From an uncultured Actinomycetes bacterium (GTDB lineage: Bacteria > Actinomycetota > Actinomycetes > Nanopelagicales > Nanopelagicaceae), in contig CAIXDY010000018.1 in the NCBI GenBank assembly GCA_903918325.1, positions 1 through 13,244 on the forward strand: 13,244 bases of DNA, in the 5' to 3' direction. How positions within the stretch are numbered: the stretch's first letter is position 1; each line of letters starts with the position of its first letter. Positions 7,090-13,244 of the stretch are shown here, one piece after another. The position numbers and the translations under genes are program-made. Under the pieces are notes generated by a model. The model did no database searches and was not told the DNA's origin. It saw only the letters and a list, made by a program, of their open reading frames with translations.

Positions 7090-8716
7090 TGAACTATTCC
7101 GCGCCTCTGGAATTATGGCGCTGGGCACAATCATTTCACGCATCACCGGTTTTATTCGTGGAATTTTAATTGTTGCTGTACTTGGAACCGTTCTACTTGC
7201 TGATACGTACAACGTTGCTAACACAATGCCAAATATTTTATATAACTTACTTGTTGGTGGAGCGCTCACTGCAATATTCATTCCGCAGTTAGTTAAATCA
7301 TTTACTGATGAAGATGGCGGCGATGGTTTTGCTTCTCGCTTGATCACCACGGTTTCAATTGTTTTATTTGCTTTAGTTGCCCTTGGCGTAGTCTTTGCAC
7401 CCGCCCTCGTTCGTTTATATGCACCTGAATTCTTTTCCCCGGGCTTTGAATCGGAAAAAGAGATAGCTATCGCCTTTACGCGCTATTGCTTGCCACAGAT
7501 TTTCTTTCTGGGCCTTTTCACAATGCTGGGCCAAGTAGCAAATGCCCGCGGCTCTTTTGCCCCACTTATGTGGGCTCCAATCGCTAACAACATTGTTGGA
7601 ATCTTATTATTCGGCGGTTTTCTTGTGTTTTCACAAGGTGTGACAATTTCCAGCATTACTTCTTTCCAAGTTGCGCTGCTGGGTTGGGGAACAACATTAA
7701 GTGTGGTGATCCAAGCATTGGTTTTATTGCCAGTTATTAAAAAACTTGGCGTTAAATTACGCCCACGTTTGGGTGTAAAAGGTTTAGGAAAATCTTTTGG
7801 TTTAGCCGGTTGGACTTTGGTGTATGTATTGATTTCACAACTGGGTTATTTAGTTACCGTGAATGTGGCAACTAGCGCGGCAGTTAGAAGTGCACAAGCT
7901 GGAATAACTAAAGGTGTTGGTTATACCCCATATACATATGCGTATTTTGTAATGCTCTTGCCTTATTCAATTGTGACAATTTCTATCATCACGGCGATCA
8001 TGCCGCATATCTCAAAGTTAGCACTGGATAAAAAAATCGATGATGTGCGTTTTGAATTAATTCGATCAATTAAATTAGTTGGCGTCATTACAATTCCGGC
8101 ATCAGTTGCATTTCTATTGTTTGGTCCGCTCATTACTCAAAGTATCTTTGTTGGAATTCCTGCAGCCGATTCACAGTACATTGGTTATGTTCTGGCTGCA
8201 TTAAGTTTTGGTTTAGTTGCACTATCTATTAACTTAATTTTATTGCGTGGTTTTAATGCATTTGAAGATACTCGTACCCCGGTTGTTTCCGTTTTGCTCA
8301 TTAATATCGTTGCAGTTGCAATTTCATATGCCGCATTGTTCTTAGTTAAAAATGAGTGGATAACCATTGGTTTAGGGATCGCATTTTCAGTAAGTTATTT
8401 GATTGGTCTGCCTTACACATTATGGTTACTTAAAAAACATACTGGGGCAATTAGAATTCGTGATTTTGCTGGCCAACATCTGCGATTAATTGGTGCAGCT
8501 TTTGCAGTAATGACGCCGTTATTTGTCTTAGTTCGATATCTGGATTGGGCCGGCGTAAAACTCACAAAAATCACGCGTTTAGGTGAACTCGCGGTAATTA
8601 TGGTTATCGCTTTCTTGGGTTACTTATTAGCGGCAAAAACTGCAGGTGTTGAAGAGATCACAATGATTCGACACTTAAAAGACTCGGTTTTACGTCGTCC
8701 TGAAGTGCAGGAATAA
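7079..8716 (+). CDS. murJ: MurJ/MviN lipid II flippase, core domain only
   Basis: MurJ moves lipid II across the cytoplasmic membrane for peptidoglycan synthesis. From ATG at 7079 the protein has 545 residues and about 14 hydrophobic segments, the size of the bare flippase. The N-terminal SRITGFIR carries Arg21 and Arg27, matching the essential R18 and R24 of the E. coli protein; the MPNILYNLLVGGALT segment corresponds to the LPNLLRRIFAEG loop, with the E. coli Arg52 position not an Arg here, which I believe is usual in actinobacteria. The large C-terminal pseudokinase and extracellular extension of mycobacterial MviN (over 1100 residues) is absent. The start is set by GGAGG ahead of 7079, not by the earlier ATG at 7049. 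The gene overlaps DUF6049 by 11 bases and precedes trxB by 31. Confidence 0.95.
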   Translation: MKSNELFRASGIMALGTIISRITGFIRGILIVAVLGTVLLADTYNVANTMPNILYNLLVGGALTAIFIPQLVKSFTDEDGGDGFASRLITTVSIVLFALVALGVVFAPALVRLYAPEFFSPGFESEKEIAIAFTRYCLPQIFFLGLFTMLGQVANARGSFAPLMWAPIANNIVGILLFGGFLVFSQGVTISSITSFQVALLGWGTTLSVVIQALVLLPVIKKLGVKLRPRLGVKGLGKSFGLAGWTLVYVLISQLGYLVTVNVATSAAVRSAQAGITKGVGYTPYTYAYFVMLLPYSIVTISIITAIMPHISKLALDKKIDDVRFELIRSIKLVGVITIPASVAFLLFGPLITQSIFVGIPAADSQYIGYVLAALSFGLVALSINLILLRGFNAFEDTRTPVVSVLLINIVAVAISYAALFLVKNEWITIGLGIAFSVSYLIGLPYTLWLLKKHTGAIRIRDFAGQHLRLIGAAFAVMTPLFVLVRYLDWAGVKLTKITRLGELAVIMVIAFLGYLLAAKTAGVEEITMIRHLKDSVLRRPEVQE

Positions 8717-8747
8717 AAGCGGTAGGTTAGAGGTTCTAGGAGGCAGA

Positions 8748-9677
8748 ATGAGTGATGTAAGAAATGTTGTAATCGTGGGTTCAGGACCTGCCGGTTATAC
8801 CGCTGCGATTTATGCATCACGTGCCCAACTTGATCCCATTATTTATGAAGGGTCAGTGACTGCCGGCGGCGCACTGATGAATACAACTGAAGTAGAAAAT
8901 TTTCCTGGATTCATTGATGGTGTGATGGGTCCAGATTTAATGGACAATATGCGCAAACAAGCTAAACGTTTTGGTACTGAATTGATCACTGATGACATTG
9001 TTGAAATGGATTTATCGGGTGATATTAAGATCTTAAAAGATGGTTCCGGAAATACCGTTAAAGCTAAATCAGTAATTTTGGCTACAGGTAGTGCCTACCG
9101 TGAAATCGGTTTAGAAAATGAAAAACGTTTATCAGGCCATGGAGTTTCATGGTGTGCCACATGCGACGGTTTCTTTTTCCGTGGACAAACAATTGCGGTT
9201 GTAGGCGGAGGAGATTCAGCGGTTGAAGAAGCAACGTTCTTAACTCGCTTTGCCGAGAAAGTAGTTTTGATTCACCGCCGTGATTCATTGCGCGCTTCAA
9301 AGATTATGGCAGAGCGCGCAGCTAATAATCCGAAAATTGAATTTTTATGGAATACCGAAGTTATTGATGTGCTGGGTGAAGCTAAAGTTTCTGGTTTAAA
9401 ACTTCGCAACACTGTTGATGGTTCTGAATCAACGCGCGATTTCACTGGACTCTTTGTTGCTATCGGACATATTCCGCGCAGTGAACTTCTGGTTGGCCAA
9501 ATTGATTTAGATGGTGAAGGTTATGTTCGCGTAGAAGGTCGATCAACACGCACCAACGTCAAAGGCGTTTTTGCTTGCGGTGATCTTGTGGACCATACAT
9601 ATCGCCAAGCGATTACCGCGGCAGGGTCTGGTTGCGCCGCGGCCCTTGACGCAGAGAAATTCCTTTCAGGCCACTAA
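8748..9677 (+). CDS. trxB: Thioredoxin reductase (NADPH, FAD)
   Basis: TrxB passes electrons from NADPH through FAD to thioredoxin in the cytoplasm. The 309 residues are the usual low-molecular-weight length. The FAD-binding GSGPAG is at 11-16, the redox-active CATC at 136-139, the NADPH-binding GGGDSA at 153-158 with HRRDSLRA at 176-183 giving NADPH preference, and the C-terminal FAD motif ACGDL...YRQ...AAGSG near 276-295. A strong AGGAGG (8738-8743) lies 4 bases before the ATG. It is followed after 36 bases by its substrate thioredoxin, also with its own strong ribosome-binding site, so both are made at high level from what is probably one operon. No sigma factor gene separates it from murJ, unlike in mycobacteria and streptomycetes. 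Confidence 0.97.
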   Translation: MSDVRNVVIVGSGPAGYTAAIYASRAQLDPIIYEGSVTAGGALMNTTEVENFPGFIDGVMGPDLMDNMRKQAKRFGTELITDDIVEMDLSGDIKILKDGSGNTVKAKSVILATGSAYREIGLENEKRLSGHGVSWCATCDGFFFRGQTIAVVGGGDSAVEEATFLTRFAEKVVLIHRRDSLRASKIMAERAANNPKIEFLWNTEVIDVLGEAKVSGLKLRNTVDGSESTRDFTGLFVAIGHIPRSELLVGQIDLDGEGYVRVEGRSTRTNVKGVFACGDLVDHTYRQAITAAGSGCAAALDAEKFLSGH

Positions 9678-9713
9678 AGTTCTCAACCTCAACACATATA
9701 TCAAGGAGTAATA

Positions 9714-10037
9714 ATGGCAACGAGCAAAGTAACTACAGCAACTTTTGATGCTGAGGTTTTAAAGAGCAGCACCCCCGTACTAGTTGATTTTTGGGCTGAG
9801 TGGTGTGGTCCTTGCCGCGCAGTTGGACCAATCCTTGAGGAAATCTCGGATGAATACGGTGCAAAGCTAAAGATTGTAAAACTCAATACCGATGAAGAGT
9901 CAGCGATTGCCATCAAATATGGCATTACTTCAATCCCAACAATGAATGTGTACGTTAATGGCGAAGTTGTAAAAACAATTGTTGGCGCTAAGCCAAAGCC
10001 AGCGATGTTGAAGGAACTCGAAAGCTTTATTTCTTAA
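9714..10037 (+). CDS. trxA: Thioredoxin
   Basis: This is a 107-residue cytoplasmic thioredoxin, the reduced form of which serves ribonucleotide reductase and general disulfide reduction. Visible features are the active site WCGPC (30-34), the buried Asp25 of VDFWAEW, the cis-proline Pro75 in SIPT, and the C-terminal VNGE...GAKPK motif. The length is standard and there is no signal peptide. AAGGAG (9703-9708) sits 5 bases before ATG at 9714. It pairs with trxB immediately upstream and is followed after 7 bases by the cwlM-like gene. The same trxB-trxA-cwlM order occurs in M. tuberculosis (trxB2-trxC-cwlM). Confidence 0.97.
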   Translation: MATSKVTTATFDAEVLKSSTPVLVDFWAEWCGPCRAVGPILEEISDEYGAKLKIVKLNTDEESAIAIKYGITSIPTMNVYVNGEVVKTIVGAKPKPAMLKELESFIS

Positions 10038-10044
10038 AGTTCTC

Positions 10045-11037
10045 ATGTCACACCTTTCCGAAGCGGAGATTCGTTCTTTTCAACAGGCCCGTGGCTTAAC
10101 CGTCACGGGGCTAGTTGATGAAATCACTGCACGTGCTTTGGAAGAAGCGCGATGGAAACTGGGTGATCGCTCCCTTAATGTTCAAGAGCCACCGCTTATG
10201 CGTGGTGATGATGTAGCAGCGTTGCAATCACGTTTAACTGAAATGGGTTTTGATTGCGGACGTGTCGATGGAATTTACGGAAATAAAACTGAGTTAGCCG
10301 TAAAAGATTTTCAAAAATCTGTAGGAATTACTGTTGATGGAAAATGTGGGCCAGCCACAATTATTGCGCTCATTCGTTTAACTAAAATTGTTTCTGGGGG
10401 AGCGCCATCGGTTTTGCGGGAAAGTGCAACGCAGAAAAATAGTGGGCCAGTTTTAGCTAATAAAACAATTGTTTTAAATCCTGATAGCGATGATGCGCTT
10501 GTTTACGATGTTGCAGTTCGCACTGAAGGTCGCTTACTTGCTTTAGGTGCATCGGTTTTCTTAACGCGTGGTGCTAACAATAATCCAACCGAAAGTGAAC
10601 GCATTGCTTTTGCCAATAGCAGCAATGCTGATTTGATGATTTCATTTTGCGAAGATAGTTATCAGAACGATAAAGCGCATGGTGCGTCAACGTATTACTA
10701 CGGCAGCGATGCACATGGAGTTCATTCAATTGTTGGTGAAAGATTTGCTTCATTGGTGCAACGTGAAATTTGTGCGCGCACTGATTTTGCCAACTGCCGC
10801 ACACATGCCAAAACGTGGGATCTTTTGCGATTAACGAAAGCTCCAGCTGTAAGAATTGATTTAGGTTACAAAACTAATCCGGGGGATATTGGACGTTTAT
10901 CGCGTCCTGATTTTCGCGATGTAATTGCCGAAGCCCTTGTTATTGCAATTCAACGGCTGTATTTAGCGGCAGAAGATGATGCAAAAACTGGAACTTTGCG
11001 CATTTCTGATCTGCGTAAAGCCGGTATCCGCCGCTAA
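10045..11037 (+). CDS. cwlM: CwlM-like cytoplasmic pseudo-amidase, regulator of peptidoglycan synthesis
   Basis: In mycobacteria CwlM is an amidase homologue that stays in the cytoplasm, is phosphorylated by PknB and controls MurA and MurJ-linked steps. This 330-residue copy has no signal peptide. It holds half of one peptidoglycan-binding repeat (1-35), one full PG_binding_1 repeat (about 52-111, with GRVDGIYGNKT and VDGKCGPAT), an Amidase_3 fold (about 138-305) and a charged tail. The zinc and catalytic residues are gone: the DPGHGG motif reads NPDSDD (145-150), the SIHAN motif reads SFCED (200-204), and the final Glu is Asp272 in RIDLG. The tail has TGT at 315-317 after RLYL, in register with the phosphorylated Thr of mycobacterial CwlM (T382 in M. 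tuberculosis, from memory). ATG at 10045 is the first possible start after an in-frame stop at 10009; no Shine-Dalgarno is visible, so coupling to trxA 7 bases upstream is likely. Confidence 0.88.
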   Translation: MSHLSEAEIRSFQQARGLTVTGLVDEITARALEEARWKLGDRSLNVQEPPLMRGDDVAALQSRLTEMGFDCGRVDGIYGNKTELAVKDFQKSVGITVDGKCGPATIIALIRLTKIVSGGAPSVLRESATQKNSGPVLANKTIVLNPDSDDALVYDVAVRTEGRLLALGASVFLTRGANNNPTESERIAFANSSNADLMISFCEDSYQNDKAHGASTYYYGSDAHGVHSIVGERFASLVQREICARTDFANCRTHAKTWDLLRLTKAPAVRIDLGYKTNPGDIGRLSRPDFRDVIAEALVIAIQRLYLAAEDDAKTGTLRISDLRKAGIRR

Positions 11038-11041
11038 TTAG

Positions 11042-11061
11042 TGTTCGGCCACGTGCCGACA
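11042..11061 (+). repeat. Imperfect inverted repeat upstream of the aminotransferase
   Basis: CGGC (11046-11049) can pair with GCCG (11055-11058), extended by TGT/ACA with one bulged T. It lies in the 41-base gap after cwlM. No T-run follows, so it is not a normal intrinsic terminator; it could be an attenuating hairpin, an operator or chance. Confidence 0.3.
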
Positions 11062-11078
11062 TATGGGAGACTTAAGCC

Positions 11079-12341
11079 ATGTCCGATGTAACGCCGCGTT
11101 TTACAACTGGGGCGCCTCAAAATCTTGAGGAGCGCTTTGCTGGACGTGCTGCGCACATGCAACCAAGTGAGATTCGTTCACTTTTTGCCGTTGCTTCTCG
11201 CCCTGAAATTGTTTCTCTGGCTGGTGGAATGCCAAATCTTTCTGCATTGCCAATGGGAATGATGGCCGATGTAGTTCAAAAACTTATTCTCACCAACGGC
11301 GCCGAAGCTTTGCAGTACGGCAGCGGTCAAGGACATCCAAAACTTCGCGAGCAAATCTGTGAAGTTATGGCGCTAGAAGGAATTCGAGCTAATCCTGACG
11401 ATGTTTTAGTAACAACAGGTTCACAGCAGGCGCTGGATTTAATTTCACGAATTTTTATTGATCCCGGCGATGTTGTTTTAGCTGAAGCGCCTTCCTATGT
11501 TGGCGCCCTTGGAACTTTCCATCAATATGAAGCCAAAGTTGTTCACGTTGAGACTGATGAATTAGGTCTAGTTCCTGATGGGTTGCGTGCGGCAATTAAA
11601 AGCGTGCGCGCAGCTGGGCGCAAAATTAAATTTTTGTACACGATTCCTAACTACCAAAACCCATCTGGTGTCTTACTTCCAGCCGATCGCCGTACTGAGA
11701 TTCTGACTATCTGCCGTACGGAAGGCATTTTCGTAGTTGAAGATAATCCTTACGGTCTACTCGGTTTTGATAAGCCCTCACCTAATGCGATGCGTGCTGA
11801 AGATTCAGAGAATGTTATTTATTTGGGTTCTTTCTCAAAGACAATTGCCCCGGGAATGCGTGTGGGTTGGGCGCTAGTGCCACCATCACTGAAAGAAAAA
11901 TTAATTATTGCTAGTGAATCGTCCATACTTTGTCCATCAAATTTCTCGCAGTTAACCATCTCTAGTTATTTAGCTGATCAGCCATGGCGCGATCAAATCG
12001 CTTCTTTTTGTGAACTCTACAAAGTCCGTCGCGATGCAATGTTGGAATCTTTAGATGAATATTTTCCAGCAAGCGCTAAATGGACTAAGCCTGGCGGCGG
12101 ATTTTATGTGTGGGTCACTTTGCCCCCTGAAATCGATACTAAAGCGATGATGCCCAAAGCGATTGTTGCCAAAGTGGCATACGTGCCAGGTACTGCTTTT
12201 TATGCCGATGGTTTTGGCTCATGGTCGATGCGTTTGTCATATTGCTACCCAACACCAGAGCGCATCCGCGAAGGCGTTAAAGCTTTAGGTGGGGTTGTTA
12301 AAACCGAGATGTCACGCCGAAGCGGAAACCAACTTAATTAA
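11079..12341 (+). CDS. Class I/II PLP-dependent aminotransferase (2-aminoadipate/MocR-domain type)
   Basis: The 420-residue protein is a fold-type I aminotransferase without the GntR helix-turn-helix of MocR regulators. PLP-binding features are visible: TTGSQQALD near 112-120, NYQNPSG (191-197), VVEDNPYG with Asp222 for the pyridine nitrogen, the Schiff-base Lys254 in GSFSKTIAPGMRVGW, and Arg385 in MRLSY for the substrate carboxylate. The N-terminal SLAGGMPN resembles LysN/kynurenine aminotransferase II-like enzymes, which act on 2-aminoadipate, aromatic or branched amino acids; the substrate cannot be fixed here. GGGAGA (11065-11070) is 8 bases from the ATG. The gene follows cwlM in the same direction by 41 bases and ends convergently with parB, the two stop codons overlapping. 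A link to chromosome segregation or wall synthesis is not apparent. Confidence 0.9.
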   Translation: MSDVTPRFTTGAPQNLEERFAGRAAHMQPSEIRSLFAVASRPEIVSLAGGMPNLSALPMGMMADVVQKLILTNGAEALQYGSGQGHPKLREQICEVMALEGIRANPDDVLVTTGSQQALDLISRIFIDPGDVVLAEAPSYVGALGTFHQYEAKVVHVETDELGLVPDGLRAAIKSVRAAGRKIKFLYTIPNYQNPSGVLLPADRRTEILTICRTEGIFVVEDNPYGLLGFDKPSPNAMRAEDSENVIYLGSFSKTIAPGMRVGWALVPPSLKEKLIIASESSILCPSNFSQLTISSYLADQPWRDQIASFCELYKVRRDAMLESLDEYFPASAKWTKPGGGFYVWVTLPPEIDTKAMMPKAIVAKVAYVPGTAFYADGFGSWSMRLSYCYPTPERIREGVKALGGVVKTEMSRRSGNQLN

Positions 12342-13201
12342 TTGTCGATTGCTTTTGTAATTCGCTTCAAATCTTCAGCGCCAGCAAACTCAATCACGAT
12401 TGTGCCCTTTTTAATGTTACCCACAATTGTTACTCGAGTATCTAGTGCATCTCCAATTGTGTCGGCAATCTCTTGAAGTTCTGGAGTCGCTGATTTTGTG
12501 GTTTTTAACTTTTTAGCCGCTTTTCGTTTTGGTGCCCCGCTAGAGATAATTTCTTCAGTTGATCGAACACTTAAACCTTCGGCGACAATTCGCGCAGCTA
12601 ATTTTTCAATTTCAGTTGCATCGCTCAAACCCAGGAGTGCGCGTGCATGGCCAGCGCTCAGTGCGCCAGAGATTAATTTCTGTTGCACGTTAGTTGGCAA
12701 ATTCATTAAACGAATCGTGTTAGAAATTAATGGGCGTGAACGTCCAAGTTTTGCCGCCAGCTCATCGTGTGTGCAATTAAAATCAGTGAGTAACTGTGAA
12801 TATGCCGCAGCCTCTTCTAGCGCATTTAATTGGCTGCGATGAATGTTTTCAATCAGCGCTTCGCGTAAAAGTTCATCATCGGCAGTTTGGCGGATAATTA
12901 CTGGAATAGTTTTTAAACCAGCAGCTTTAGCTGCGCGATAACGCCGCTCACCCATAATTAATTCATAAGTACCGTTAGCTCTTTGACGAACAACTGGGGG
13001 TTGTAAAATTCCTATTTCTTTAATTGATGCGGTTAATTCATTGAGTGCTTCAGGATCAAAATATTTTCGTGGTTGACGTGGATTTGGTGAAATTGAATTA
13101 ATGTCAACTTCATTTTGTGTTGCGACTTCTTCTCCACCAACGGTTAAAGATGTTGGGATAAGTGCATCAAGATTTGTGCCCAGACCTCCACGACGTGCCA
13201 T
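12338..13201 (-). CDS. parB: Chromosome partitioning protein ParB
   Basis: ParB loads at parS sites near the origin, spreads as a CTP-dependent clamp and works with ParA in segregation. The 287 residues begin with the short GLGTNLDALIP peptide that stimulates ParA. The CTP-binding N-domain follows, with RQPRKYFD (42-49), GERRYRA (84-90) and ENIHR (118-122, ENIQR in most homologues). The helix-turn-helix at about 144-169 (THDELAAKLGRSRPLISN) and the conserved SAGHARALL near 182-190 are intact. A Lys-rich linker (225-236) leads to the C-terminal dimerisation domain (about 240-287). It is shorter than mycobacterial ParB, mostly in the linkers. Its ATG directly follows the TAA of parA (TAAATG), and its stop overlaps that of the convergent aminotransferase gene by 4 bases. 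Confidence 0.96.
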   Translation of the reverse strand: MARRGGLGTNLDALIPTSLTVGGEEVATQNEVDINSISPNPRQPRKYFDPEALNELTASIKEIGILQPPVVRQRANGTYELIMGERRYRAAKAAGLKTIPVIIRQTADDELLREALIENIHRSQLNALEEAAAYSQLLTDFNCTHDELAAKLGRSRPLISNTIRLMNLPTNVQQKLISGALSAGHARALLGLSDATEIEKLAARIVAEGLSVRSTEEIISSGAPKRKAAKKLKTTKSATPELQEIADTIGDALDTRVTIVGNIKKGTIVIEFAGAEDLKRITKAIDN

Positions 13202-13244
13202 TTATGCAATCTCGCCTTCGCGTTTGTAATTGATTGAAACAACA
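13202..13244 (-). CDS. parA: Probable ParA C-terminus (only 13 codons in the window)
   Basis: On the minus strand the 43 bases before parB read as VVSINYKREGEIA followed by TAA, with one base left over at the edge. The SINY...E.EIA ending resembles the SY..AAREIA tail of actinobacterial ParA ATPases, and parA is the expected gene directly upstream of parB. The stop codon abuts the parB ATG without a spacer. Identity rests mainly on context. Confidence 0.65.
   Translation of the reverse strand, partial: VVSINYKREGEIA

Noticed and set aside
7027..7350. Minus-strand open frame across the DUF6049/murJ junction
   Set aside because: Antisense to the MurJ N-terminus, no motif or start signal; a composition shadow.
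11050..11055. CACGTG core as a parS site (also seen near 848, 1442, 8818 and 10130)
   Set aside because: None has the TGTTT/AAACA arms of the parS palindrome; flanks are not symmetric. I see no parS in the window.
11042..11061. Intrinsic terminator after cwlM
   Set aside because: The stem is short and bulged and no T-run follows; kept only as a weak inverted repeat.
12498..12842. Plus-strand open frame inside parB
   Set aside because: Shadow of parB: parB has complete motifs across the same stretch and the plus frame shows no domain or ribosome-binding site.

Overview
The window looks like chromosomal core DNA from a small-genome, A+T-leaning actinobacterium. The gene order is the actinobacterial origin-proximal cluster parA-parB-...-cwlM-trxA-trxB-murJ-DUF6049-NUDIX-pcnA, as known from Mycobacterium and Streptomyces, but base composition is low for that phylum, genes are packed almost without spacers, and several proteins are trimmed. 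A streamlined lineage such as the freshwater acI group (Nanopelagicales) would fit; that placement is inference from gene order and style, not from a marker gene.

Layout. (1) Positions 1-2665, minus strand: a DUF5318 zinc-ribbon-like protein, a class A penicillin-binding protein and the start of a GT87/DUF2029-like membrane protein, as one tight operon corresponding to Rv0049-ponA1-Rv0051 of M. tuberculosis. (2) Positions 2700-3971, plus strand: an MFS permease, divergent from DUF5318 and overlapping the 3' end of the next gene tail-to-tail. (3) Positions 3936-5375, minus: CCA tRNA nucleotidyltransferase. (4) Positions 5408-11037, plus: NUDIX hydrolase, DUF6049 membrane-anchored protein, MurJ lipid II flippase, thioredoxin reductase, thioredoxin and a CwlM-like pseudo-amidase, with short gaps or overlaps. 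(5) Positions 11079-12341, plus: a PLP aminotransferase. (6) Positions 12338-13244, minus: ParB and the last codons of ParA. No gene-free stretch exceeds about 45 bases.

Functionally the window combines cell-wall assembly (PBP1, MurJ, CwlM, probably DUF6049 and the GT87 protein), thiol redox (TrxB/TrxA), tRNA 3'-end maturation (PcnA) and chromosome segregation (ParAB). I see no mobile element, CRISPR array, RNA gene, phage gene or defence system, and nothing that looks like an undescribed multi-gene system. The points of most interest are the strongly degenerate CwlM that still keeps a TGT tail motif matching the mycobacterial phosphosite, the absence of the sigM/anti-sigma pair usually found between murJ and trxB, the compact MurJ and DUF6049 proteins, and the very close divergent and overlapping convergent gene ends.
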